Source: JAKQIM01 sp964633225 (GTDB lineage: Bacteria; Chloroflexota; Anaerolineae; Anaerolineales; UBA4823). From it: DNA of 42,305 nucleotides. The stretch lies in NCBI GenBank assembly GCA_964633225.1, contig CAZWFQ010000029.1, forward strand, positions 1 through 42,305, read 5' to 3'. Of this stretch, positions 22,813-29,869 are shown one piece after another. The number at the start of each line of letters is the position of its first letter. The stretch's first letter is position 1. Below the pieces are notes generated by a model. The model searched no databases, was not told where the DNA came from, and worked only from the letters and a program-made list of their open reading frames with translations. A program made the position numbers and the translations under genes.

Positions 22813-24282
22813 CTAGCGGTTGACCAGCACCAGCCCGCTGCGAGGCGGCAGTGCCAGCTTCAGCAGACCGTTTTCGGCCTGTTGAGCCGCATCGCTGCTG
22901 GCGGGCCAGGCGGTTTGCCACGGCACATTTGCCAGCTCGGCGGGCAGGGCAATGCTGACCTGTAGTTCTTCTTGGGAGGTGTTGAAAGCTGCGATAGCAT
23001 AGTGGTCATCCAGGCGGCGCAGCAGCGCGTACACATCCCCCGCAGCGTAAAGCGTCTCAAAGCTGCCGGCGCGCAGCGCGGGATAGCGATGGCGCAGGGC
23101 CGTGATCTGCCGGTAGAAGGCCAGCAGGTCGTGGTCCCAGCTTTCTTCGGCTTGCCAGGGGAAGGCCCCGCGGCAGCCGGGGTCATCCTGCCCGGTCATG
23201 CCCACCTCGTCACCGTAATAGATGCAGGGCGCACCCGGCATCACCATCTGGAACAGGGCCGCCAGGCGCAGGGCGCTTTGGTCGCCATTGACCATCCAGT
23301 GGAAGCGGGCGGTGTCGTGGCTGTCGATCAGGTTGAGCTGCGCCAGGGTGATCTCCCAGTTGTAAGTGCGGTACAGCGTTTCTAGGTACTGGGCAAAGTT
23401 AACCGCATTGCGCACCCGCAGGCCGTAGCGGCGGGCCTTTTCATAACTGCGATGGTAGGTCTTTTTACCAAAGAACTGCACAGCCAGGGCCAGGAAAACA
23501 TAATTCATAATGGCGTCAAACTGGTCGCCCTGCAGCCAGCGGCTGCCATCGCCCCAGATCTCGCCCACGATGTAGGCATCGGGATTGGCCTGGTGCACCC
23601 GGCGGCGGAATTCTTGCCAGAAGGAGTCGTCATCGATCTCGTTGGGCACGTCCAGCCGCCAGCCGTCGATGCCAAAATCCACCCAGTAGCGGGCCACATC
23701 CAGCAGGTAGGCGCGCACGCCGGGGTTGTTGGTGTTGAACTTGGGCAGCCCGGCCAGGTTGGCCCAGCCGGTGTAATTCAGATGCTCGCGGCGTTTGCGC
23801 GGGTAAGGGTTAAGCGGCCAATCTTGCACGAAGAACCAATCCAGGTACGGCGAGTTACCGCCGCATTCCAGGATGTGGTGGAAGGCCCAAAATCCACGGC
23901 TGGCGTGGTTGAAAACCCCATCCAGCACCACCTTGATGCCCAGGGCATGAGCTTCATCCAGCAGGGTGCGCAAGGCAGCGTTGCCGCCCAGAAGTGGATC
24001 CACCTGGTAGTAGTCGAAGGTGTGGTAGCGGTGATTGGCGGCTGAGGCAAAGATGGGGTTCAAGTAGAGAGCTGTGATGCCCAACTCTTTCAGGTAGCCC
24101 AGCTTGTCGGCGACGCCATACAGGTCGCCGCCCTGGAAGCCCTGCTCTTCGGGCGGGCTGCCCCAGGGTTTAAAGGCCACACCGGGGAGTTGCGGGGCAC
24201 GCGGGCTGCGTGCAAAGCGATCGGGAAAGATCTGGTAAAAGATGGCGTGCTTGACCCAATTGGGGGTATGAATGTCAGTCAT
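22813..24282 (-). CDS. GH13 alpha-amylase/neopullulanase-like glycosidase
   Basis: The 489-residue cytoplasmic enzyme has all GH13 conserved regions. DGVFNH is at 121-126, the nucleophile is Asp211 in DGWRLDVPNE, the acid/base is Glu241 in IVGEIWG, and the stabilising Asp323 lies in LIDSHDT. The start of the catalytic barrel (AIFYQIFPDRFARS, then GGDLYGVADKLGYLKELG) and the VPNE variant of region II point to the cyclomaltodextrinase/neopullulanase group, although the usual N-terminal starch-binding domain is absent. It should hydrolyse maltodextrins inside the cell. A -10 box lies seven bases before the ATG, so the transcript is probably leaderless. Confidence 0.92.
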   Translation of the reverse strand: MTDIHTPNWVKHAIFYQIFPDRFARSPRAPQLPGVAFKPWGSPPEEQGFQGGDLYGVADKLGYLKELGITALYLNPIFASAANHRYHTFDYYQVDPLLGGNAALRTLLDEAHALGIKVVLDGVFNHASRGFWAFHHILECGGNSPYLDWFFVQDWPLNPYPRKRREHLNYTGWANLAGLPKFNTNNPGVRAYLLDVARYWVDFGIDGWRLDVPNEIDDDSFWQEFRRRVHQANPDAYIVGEIWGDGSRWLQGDQFDAIMNYVFLALAVQFFGKKTYHRSYEKARRYGLRVRNAVNFAQYLETLYRTYNWEITLAQLNLIDSHDTARFHWMVNGDQSALRLAALFQMVMPGAPCIYYGDEVGMTGQDDPGCRGAFPWQAEESWDHDLLAFYRQITALRHRYPALRAGSFETLYAAGDVYALLRRLDDHYAIAAFNTSQEELQVSIALPAELANVPWQTAWPASSDAAQQAENGLLKLALPPRSGLVLVNR

Positions 24283-24289
24283 AGATACA

Positions 24290-24295
24290 ATTATA
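24290..24295 (-). promoter_or_regulatory. -10 box of the GH13 gene, leaderless
   Basis: TATAAT (minus strand, 24295-24290) ends seven bases before the ATG at 24282. The best -35 candidate, ATGACC, is at a short 15-nt spacing. No ribosome binding site precedes the ATG. Confidence 0.55.
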
Positions 24296-24312
24296 GCGCA
24301 TAAGTTTGCAGG

Positions 24313-24731
24313 TCATCTCCATCTTTGCATCAAGAGATCATGCTGCAGATCATCCCCCATCTGAAAGCCCTGCTCGCCCACCACCGTGAATCCCCACTTT
24401 TGGTAGAAGGCGATGGCGCTCGGGTTCTTCTCCCACGCATCTAACCATAGTACATCGGCGTGGCGCTGTTTAGCTTCATCTATGCAGGCGGGGGCTGGCC
24501 GGCCTTCAGGTGGGCATAACCGGCTGTTTGACCATCGCCTTCGGCGATCAGGAACAGCGTGCCCGGGTCGGCCAGCTCTGCGGCTTGCTTTTGGGGGCTG
24601 AAGGCCCCAGCCAGGTAGGCAGCCATCGTTTCAGGCGTGTTATCGGCCGCAAAACTGTCGTAGAAGGTGCGCCGGCCCAGCCCGGCAAGCAAGGCTGCAT
24701 TGAGGGGTGTGGCATGACGGGTGCTAAGCAT
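24313..24731 (-). pseudogene. GNAT acetyltransferase gene with internal deletion and frameshift
   Basis: From the ATG at 24731 the frame encodes a GNAT N-terminal half (MLSTRHATPLNAALLAGLG ... FLIAEGDGQTAGYAHLKAG) and stops at 24480. In a different frame, about 24493-24313 encodes the matching C-terminal half, with CIDEAKQRHADVLWLDAWEKN, AIAFYQKWGF and a final LLMQRWR. Roughly 40 residues in between, including the acetyl-CoA R/Q-x-x-G-x-G motif, are absent. The deletion length is therefore not a multiple of three, and the product cannot be active. A TACAAT box (24743-24738) six bases before the ATG would make the intact gene leaderless. An assembly error at about 24490 is possible. Confidence 0.8.
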
Positions 24732-24776
24732 AAATCTATTGTAATCCCAAAACCTGGTGCGCAAACACTTTTTAAT

Positions 24777-24805
24777 TTGACAAATTTATAATCGTATGTA
24801 ATAAT
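24777..24805 (+). promoter_or_regulatory. Candidate promoter of the small ORF-ArsR operon
   Basis: A consensus TTGACA (24777-24782), a 17-nt spacer and AATAAT (24800-24805) face the operon and overlap the first palindrome. A second TATAAT at 24852-24857 lies closer to the gene but has no clear -35. Confidence 0.5.
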
Positions 24806-24819
24806 TGTGATTATAAATT
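24783..24819. promoter_or_regulatory. Palindrome 1, candidate ArsR-family operator
   Basis: The 11-base arms AATTTATAATC (24783-24793) and GATTATAAATT (24809-24819) are perfect inverted repeats 15 nt apart and overlap the candidate promoter. Confidence 0.6.
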
Positions 24820-24852
24820 ATTCTAATCAAATAAAGGAATTTTGATTAGAAT
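24820..24852. promoter_or_regulatory. Palindrome 2, candidate ArsR-family operator
   Basis: The 12-base arms ATTCTAATCAAA (24820-24831) and TTTGATTAGAAT (24841-24852) are perfect inverted repeats with a 9-nt spacer, so equivalent positions are two helical turns apart. The palindrome directly abuts palindrome 1. Confidence 0.68.
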
Positions 24853-24903
24853 ATAATCTTATGACTGGCGGCTGTGCCGCTGGCATGACTCGCGAGGTGC
24901 AAC

Positions 24904-25149
24904 ATGGATGATTACCGTCACATCTTCGAAACCGATTTATCCGAGCTAGAAAAACTGTCCCAGGGCTTTAAATGGGCCAGCGACCAGATGATCCGCTACG
25001 GCGAGGCAGAGCTTGAGGTGCATCGTGCCCTGGGCGATCAGCAAGAGCTGGTCAAGACCCAGATCAAGATCAGCACACTCAAGTTTGCCCAGCGCATTTT
25101 CCTGGATAATTACCTGATGGCCACTGGAAGGCAGGCCTGGAATGAGTAA
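24904..25149 (+). CDS. Small hypothetical protein cotranscribed with ArsR regulator
   Basis: I do not recognise this 81-residue soluble, highly helical protein. It begins MDDYRHIFETDLSELEKL and contains many charged heptad-like positions, which suggests a helical bundle or partner-binding protein. GAGGTG precedes the ATG by four bases. Its stop overlaps the start of the ArsR/DUF2087 gene by 8 nt, which indicates tight coupling and a role with the regulator, perhaps as sensor or accessory subunit; that role is inference. It is the first gene after the double palindrome. Confidence 0.75.
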   Translation: MDDYRHIFETDLSELEKLSQGFKWASDQMIRYGEAELEVHRALGDQQELVKTQIKISTLKFAQRIFLDNYLMATGRQAWNE

Positions 25150-25714
25150 TATTCGTTCGGAATTTGGATTAGAAGAACGCGCCCGGCTCTTCAAAGCCCT
25201 GGGCCACCCGGTGCGCCTGCTAATTTTGAATCTAATTCGCATCAAGCCCCGCCATGGCGAAGAACTGGCAGCCATCCTTAACCTGCAACCGGCCACCGTT
25301 TCGTACCATCTCTCAGCCCTGGCTGAGGCCGGCCTCTTACAGGCCCATAAAGACCAATATTACCAGACCTATACTTTGGTGGAGGCAGCATTGAATAAGA
25401 CCTTATCTGAGTTGATCCAGGTGCCCCAGCCGGGCGCCGAGCCGGGTGTAGCAGAAGACGCCTACCGCAGCAAGGTGTTGAACACCTTTGTGCGTCGTGG
25501 GCGTCTGGTGCAGATTCCGGCCCAGCTTAAAAAACGCCAGATCGTCCTGGAACACATCGTGCAGGAGTTCGAGCCGGAGCGCGATTACAGCGAACAGCAG
25601 GTGAACCAGGTGTTGTTAGAATTCCACGACGATGTGGCCAGCCTGCGGCGCGGCATGATCGACGTGGGCTTGATGACGCGCAGCGCAGGCGTGTACCGGC
25701 GTAAGCTGTCTTAG
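25142..25714 (+). CDS. ArsR-family transcriptional regulator with DUF2087 domain
   Basis: This 190-residue regulator has an N-terminal winged helix-turn-helix of the ArsR type (about 10-85): RLFKALGHPVRLLILNLI, GEELAAILNLQPATVSYHLSAL as helix-turn-helix, then AGLLQAHKDQYYQTYTL as wing. A C-terminal DUF2087-like domain (about 110-190) contains KKRQIVLEHIVQEFEPERDYSEQQVNQVL, LRRGMIDVGLM and a terminal YRR. No cysteine metal site is visible, so the signal is unknown. It probably binds the two palindromes upstream of the operon and regulates itself. Its end overlaps the convergent EamA gene by 4 nt. Confidence 0.9.
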   Translation: MSNIRSEFGLEERARLFKALGHPVRLLILNLIRIKPRHGEELAAILNLQPATVSYHLSALAEAGLLQAHKDQYYQTYTLVEAALNKTLSELIQVPQPGAEPGVAEDAYRSKVLNTFVRRGRLVQIPAQLKKRQIVLEHIVQEFEPERDYSEQQVNQVLLEFHDDVASLRRGMIDVGLMTRSAGVYRRKLS

Positions 25715-26679
25715 GCCGCGTCTTGGGTGGAGAGGGCAGGCTTGTGCCTGCCCTCATACACCCGCAGGAAGATGACCCCGCACAAGATCAGCAGGCTGCC
25801 GGCGACCTGCACACTGCTCAACCGCTCTTTGAATAAAAAATAGGCCATGATGGCAGTGAAGACCGGCTCTGAGGTGACGATCAAATTGGCCACGCTGGAG
25901 GGCAGGTAGACCAGGCTGGTATTATACAATCCAAAGCCCAGCAGGGTCGGCCCGGCTGCCAGCAGGAGCAAATAGCCCCAACCGGACCAGGCCTGGCCCA
26001 GCCAGAGCAGGTCGGCAGGGCGGGCGGCTGCTCCGGGGAGGAAACTGCCGAAAAGCAGGTTGGCAATCAGCAAGAACAAACCCGCCAGCCCAAACGTGTA
26101 CAGCACCGTCGTCCAGGGATTCAGGCCGCGCTGCGAAGCAGAGCGGCCCATCAGGCTGTAGGCGGCGTAAGCCAGCCCTGAGAGCACCCCGGTCAGGATG
26201 CCTGCCAGGTTAGAGCGCCAGGCAGCCGGGTCGAGCGCCTCAGCCACCAGCACACAGCCGCCCAGGCTGAGGGCCACAGCCAGCAGCTTGCCCCAGCCCA
26301 GGTCTTCTTTCAGCAGCCACCAACCTAAAAGGGCTGTGAAGCCTGCCGAGCAGTAAGCCAGCACGGTCGAAACGGCGGCGCCGTTGATCGCCACCGAAAG
26401 CGTCCATAAGGCGTTAAAGCTTGCCAGCACCAGCCCATAAAAGACCAGGTACAGCAGGTACTGGCGCGAAACACGCAGCAAAGCCGGGCGCACAATGCTC
26501 AGGATGATCAGCAGGCTGAACATGACAAATAGATCGCGCCAGAAGGCCAGGACCAAAGGCGGCAGTTCATAGGCCTGGGTCAGGTGGCGGATGAGGATGG
26601 CAGTGGTCGAGAGAGTCACTGCGCTGGCAAGGGCCATGCCATAGCCACGTGTCAGTTGGGATGTGGGTGCTTGGTTCAT
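25711..26679 (-). CDS. EamA-family (drug/metabolite) transporter
   Basis: A 322-residue inner-membrane protein with ten hydrophobic helices arranged as two EamA repeats. The first repeat starts at RGYGMALASAVTLSTTAILI and ends near GGCVLVAEAL; the second starts at LAGILTGVLSGLAYAAYSLMGR and ends at AGSLLILCGVIFLRVYEGR. The typical PPLVLAFWRDLF and TVLAYCSAGFTALLGWWLLKE segments are present. Family members export amino acids, nucleosides or drugs; the substrate is unknown. No clear ribosome binding site is seen. The gene follows the transglutaminase-like gene by 14 nt and may rely on readthrough from it. Confidence 0.88.
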   Translation of the reverse strand: MNQAPTSQLTRGYGMALASAVTLSTTAILIRHLTQAYELPPLVLAFWRDLFVMFSLLIILSIVRPALLRVSRQYLLYLVFYGLVLASFNALWTLSVAINGAAVSTVLAYCSAGFTALLGWWLLKEDLGWGKLLAVALSLGGCVLVAEALDPAAWRSNLAGILTGVLSGLAYAAYSLMGRSASQRGLNPWTTVLYTFGLAGLFLLIANLLFGSFLPGAAARPADLLWLGQAWSGWGYLLLLAAGPTLLGFGLYNTSLVYLPSSVANLIVTSEPVFTAIMAYFLFKERLSSVQVAGSLLILCGVIFLRVYEGRHKPALSTQDAA

Positions 26680-26693
26680 GGTGAGCGTTGTCT

Positions 26694-27779
26694 TCAGGAG
26701 GCTGGTTGACCAGGGCTGCGTTTCTTCAGGTGGTTTTCAATCAAACGGCAAGCAACCAAGAAGAGGATGTAAACTGCAACTGCGGCAACCCAACGCCCAT
26801 CCCAGCCTTTTTTGATCTCGATGCCGGGCACCACTTCTACGCCAGGCGTGTCGGCAGATGCGGCGAAGTGCAGCGGAGCGCTCATGGCTGCCGATAATTC
26901 ACCGCGCCCTTCGGCCCAGGCTTGCATGGCCTGGTAAATGGCGTTCAATTCACCGTTTTCACCGTAAGATAAATGGGCTCCATCGGTGCGGCCAAAATAA
27001 AGCTGGCGCAGCGGCGAGCTGGAGGCCCAACTGGCATCGGCAAATTCCCAGGCCCCATCCACGTAGACTTCATTCCAGGCGTGTGCCCCTGCCGGAGAGT
27101 TCCAGGTGGCGCTGGCTGACCAGAAGGGCGGAAACCCCAAAGGCATTGCCAGCCCAGCCATCGAACGCGCCGGGATGCCGGCGGCCCGTGCCAGGGCGGT
27201 GTACAGGTTGGCAAACTCCTCGCACCCGCCAATCCCGGCCTCGTATGCCTGCCGGGCTGATGGGGTCACATTAACGCGCGAACCCTGGGGCCAATCCAGT
27301 GCCTGAGCTGTAAATTCGAACAGGCGGTACGCATCCTGGCGGCTTTGCCCCTCGGCCAGGCTGTTGGCAAGCTCTGCCAGCACCGGGTCTGCCGCTTCAA
27401 CATTCTCCTGCGGCTGGAGCATGGCATCTGAGACTGGCGCATCCCAGTGCGCCGGGCCCTGGAATAGGGTCACGTCATATTCAATGTTCGCCGTCTGCAA
27501 CCCACCTTCCAGGCGCAGCTCATCTACATCCGTGTGGGCGATCGTCTCTTGATCGCCCTGCCAGGTGATTGCCAGGTTTTTCACCGTTTGGTAAGGCCCG
27601 CTGCGCGGCAGCAGCACCCCCAGGCTGACCTGGGCCCCGGCTTGCTGGCTGTTGAAAATATACTGCTCGGTGACGTGATAATGGACCTTGGCAGGGGGTA
27701 AAAACCAGGCCAAAGCCACCAACGTCAAGCCTAATACGATATAAATAATGCTGCGCAGGATTGTTTGAGCGCTTCGCAT
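26694..27779 (-). CDS. Membrane-anchored transglutaminase-like protein
   Basis: This 361-residue protein has an N-terminal signal anchor (SIIYIVLGLTLVALAWFLPP). An extracytoplasmic region follows, with a transglutaminase-like core that has the catalytic triad Cys186 in GIGGCEEFANLY, His233 in AGAHAWNEVYVDG and Asp248 in FADASW. A C-terminal membrane helix (WVAAVAVYILFLVACRLI) and a basic tail complete it. Such domains act as proteases, cross-linkers or peptide-processing enzymes; the substrate is unknown. I chose the ATG at 27779 because GGAGG lies eight bases upstream; an ATG at 27794 has no such site. The gene is divergent from the MFS remnant, which starts 24 nt away. Confidence 0.86.
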   Translation of the reverse strand: MRSAQTILRSIIYIVLGLTLVALAWFLPPAKVHYHVTEQYIFNSQQAGAQVSLGVLLPRSGPYQTVKNLAITWQGDQETIAHTDVDELRLEGGLQTANIEYDVTLFQGPAHWDAPVSDAMLQPQENVEAADPVLAELANSLAEGQSRQDAYRLFEFTAQALDWPQGSRVNVTPSARQAYEAGIGGCEEFANLYTALARAAGIPARSMAGLAMPLGFPPFWSASATWNSPAGAHAWNEVYVDGAWEFADASWASSSPLRQLYFGRTDGAHLSYGENGELNAIYQAMQAWAEGRGELSAAMSAPLHFAASADTPGVEVVPGIEIKKGWDGRWVAAVAVYILFLVACRLIENHLKKRSPGQPAS

Positions 27780-27803
27780 GACAGGAACCTCCAAAAATAC
27801 GAT

Positions 27804-28001
27804 ATGGTTAGCTTTGGCCTTCAGCCGTTTTCTTTCTTGCTGGTGGGCGCCAGCGCCGAACGCTTTGGGTTAGAGAAGGTAATCTTGGTAAACGGCAGCC
27901 TGCTGGGGCTGGGCGGGATGGCGATGTTACTTATGCGCCGCGGCCTGCGCCAGTGGGAAGTGTATGAAGCAGCCGCCCCGCCTGCGCCGGCAAGTCATTG
28001 A
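27804..28001 (+). pseudogene. C-terminal remnant of an MFS transporter
   Basis: The frame reads MVSFGLQPFSFLLVGASAERFG, then a second hydrophobic helix (VILVNGSLLGLGGMAMLLM), then RRGLRQWEVYEAA and a short tail. This resembles the last two helices of a major facilitator transporter, where GLQP-F/L-x-x-L-L-x-G-x-x-A-E-R-F-G is a common stretch. About 330 N-terminal residues are missing, and the transglutaminase gene occupies the adjacent DNA. The fragment has no ribosome binding site. It is either a deletion remnant or a small unrelated membrane protein. Confidence 0.6.
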
Positions 28002-28834
28002 TACAATTGGCTGCGGTAGAAATTTCGGTCTTTATAGTGGTACTCGTCCACCTCTAAGATATTCATTACCCGCAAAGGTGCCTGCTTCACCAGGTTACGG
28101 CAGGCGCGTTCGGCAATCCAGTAGCTGTTTTTATCCTGCGTTGCCACCAATTCCTGTACGATGTTGAAAATCAACTCCGGCTGCCGGCGAGATAGGTCGC
28201 TCAGGTTATTGCCCACTGATATGCGGGGGTAAGGGTGGGCCTCCTGGAACATCAACCTCAGAACGCCCAAGGAATATTCCGGTTGGCGGAACATCCAGCG
28301 GCTGACCGTGACCGGGCGCAGAGTTTCAGCGGCAAAACGCCGCCGGTTAGGGCTCTTATCCAGCGCCATTTGCTTCAGCCAGGGCAGTACGGCCTCTCTT
28401 TGCTCCCCAATCAGTTCGCGAAAGCCTCCCTGGGCGAACTCGCGCACGACCCAATCTTGCGAATCAGCCGCCCGGGCAAAAAAATCAAACACTGCCTCCG
28501 GTTGCCGCTTCCCAGCTTCTCCCATCATAAAGATCGGCACACCGAACAAGAGGTCGCTGTCAGAAATGTGGCGGCTTAATAACTTTGCCAGAGATATGAA
28601 TTCCGCTGCATCAGGGCAGCCCTCTGCCAGCAGATCGCTGATGCGCTGCACCACCCAGGTGATGCCGCGCCCGATGCGCAGTTTTGCAGGGATGGCGGCG
28701 TGAATGGTTTCTCTCAGGGCTTGCAGTTTTTGGACGGCTTGATCCACATCCCCGGTGCGCAGGTCGGTCAATATGGCCTGGATCGCTTGCACTTCTGGAC
28801 CTGTTTGGTGAAGGAGCTGGTGCTGGTCAGTCAT
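27995..28834 (-). CDS. DNA alkylation repair (AlkC/AlkD-like) HEAT-repeat protein
   Basis: This 279-residue soluble protein is made of HEAT-like helical repeats. Stretches such as DWVVREFAQGGFRELI, PNRRRFAAETLRPVTV, VGNNLSDLSRRQPELIFNIVQEL and NSYWIAERACRNLVKQ are typical of the DNA alkylation repair superfamily, which removes alkylated bases without flipping. I cannot verify the catalytic Asp or aromatic positions, so glycosylase activity is not certain. I place the start at the ATG at 28834, which overlaps the upstream GNAT stop by 8 nt; Met codons at 28846 and 28873 are alternatives. Its stop overlaps the MFS remnant by 7 nt on the opposite strand. Confidence 0.75.
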   Translation of the reverse strand: MTDQHQLLHQTGPEVQAIQAILTDLRTGDVDQAVQKLQALRETIHAAIPAKLRIGRGITWVVQRISDLLAEGCPDAAEFISLAKLLSRHISDSDLLFGVPIFMMGEAGKRQPEAVFDFFARAADSQDWVVREFAQGGFRELIGEQREAVLPWLKQMALDKSPNRRRFAAETLRPVTVSRWMFRQPEYSLGVLRLMFQEAHPYPRISVGNNLSDLSRRQPELIFNIVQELVATQDKNSYWIAERACRNLVKQAPLRVMNILEVDEYHYKDRNFYRSQLYQ

Positions 28835-29747
28835 CTTGGTCGGTTTCATAATCTTTGCGAAAGATGAGCACATCTCGCAGGACGCAGAAGCCCATGTTCT
28901 CGTAAAGGCAGAAGGCTGTATCGCGGTAGTTGTCGGTTTCGACGTAGATCTGCTCGACCCCGGCAGCTTTCAAGCGCCGCAGGGCCTCAGCCAGGGCCAC
29001 CCGTCCCAGGGCATAGTGCCGGAAGTTTGTGTGGCAGCCTAAAGGCTCGATGTGCCCATCCGTGCCGTTGAGCCAGGCAATGCAAAAAGCCCCCAGCCTT
29101 CCATCGGGAGCTTCCACCACAATATCCAGGTCGGGGCGGTAGGCTGGGTGGTGCAGGGTGCGCTGGCGCCATTCTGCCGTCATGGTCTTGGTTTCGAATA
29201 CAGCACGCTGCAGCTCTACATAGGCTTCCACTTCACCAACCCCGTTTAGCGGGCGCACCACAAAGCCGGGGGGAATATGGTAATTGGCCACCGGCAGGGA
29301 AGCCTTGCGCCGCATCAACACCTTGGACCAAGACTGCTCGCCCACCTCGGCCTGGCAGGCAAAACCGGCTGCCTCCAAATCACGGATGCGCTCAGCCTGC
29401 TCTTTGAAGGCCACCACAAACCAGGCCGGGCGGCCTTGTTCGCTGCCGATCATTTGGCGCGCCCGCTGGTCAGCCCAGCTCAAGATCTGAGAATGCAGCG
29501 CTGCCTCATCTTGTGGGTCGCAGGCGTAATCTACCATCCACCATGGACTTTGCATCATGGCCCAGGCAGCAAGGCGGCCAGAACGGTCCAACCACAGGCA
29601 GGTGTTGTGCGGGTCATCCAAAGCCCAAGAACTCAAGCGGTAAGGCAGGTCTACATTATGCAGGTTGTTCTCGGGGGCAGCCTGGGCCAGCTCAGCCATG
29701 GCCAGTTTATCGGCCATATCAGAATAGGGGCGGGTAGAATAGATCAT
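28827..29747 (-). CDS. Tandem GNAT acetyltransferase
   Basis: The 306-residue protein has two GNAT-like halves. The N-terminal half (about 1-150) contains WMVDYACDPQDEAALHSQILSWA and lacks a clear acetyl-CoA motif. The C-terminal half (about 155-300) contains GFVVRPLNGVGEVEAYVEL, LGAFCIAWL, then EPLGCHTNFRHYALGRVALAEAL with the acetyl-CoA-binding R-x-x-x-L/G-x-G-like turn, and FCLYENMGFCVLRD near the end. The acceptor is unknown. AGGAA stands nine bases before the ATG. The gene is followed by an overlapping AlkD-like gene, and its upstream side ends 22 nt away at a scaffold gap. Confidence 0.83.
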   Translation of the reverse strand: MIYSTRPYSDMADKLAMAELAQAAPENNLHNVDLPYRLSSWALDDPHNTCLWLDRSGRLAAWAMMQSPWWMVDYACDPQDEAALHSQILSWADQRARQMIGSEQGRPAWFVVAFKEQAERIRDLEAAGFACQAEVGEQSWSKVLMRRKASLPVANYHIPPGFVVRPLNGVGEVEAYVELQRAVFETKTMTAEWRQRTLHHPAYRPDLDIVVEAPDGRLGAFCIAWLNGTDGHIEPLGCHTNFRHYALGRVALAEALRRLKAAGVEQIYVETDNYRDTAFCLYENMGFCVLRDVLIFRKDYETDQDD

Positions 29748-29769
29748 ACGCTTGCGTTCCTCATAAAAT

Positions 29770-29869
29770 NNNNNNNNNNNNNNNNNNNNNNNNNNNNNNN
29801 NNNNNNNNNNNNNNNNNNNNNNNNNNNNNNNNNNNNNNNNNNNNNNNNNNNNNNNNNNNNNNNNNNNNN
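29770..29869. other. Scaffold gap (100 N)
   Basis: A run of exactly 100 N marks a contig join of unknown true length. It removes the 3' part of the M29 aminopeptidase gene: about 95 residues, or 290 bases, are missing and cannot fit in 100 bases. The real gap is therefore larger unless the gene is truncated. Confidence 0.98.

Noticed and set aside
24861..24911. A 16-codon frame from the ATG at 24861 overlapping the start of the 81-codon gene, considered as a leader peptide.
   Set aside because: It has no ribosome binding site, it lies only three bases after a -10-like box, and no terminator or antiterminator structure follows.
29761..29869. Translations that continue through the N run, including the apparent C-terminus of the M29 protein.
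   Set aside because: Unknown bases carry no information, and the frame beyond the gap does not match the family C-terminus.
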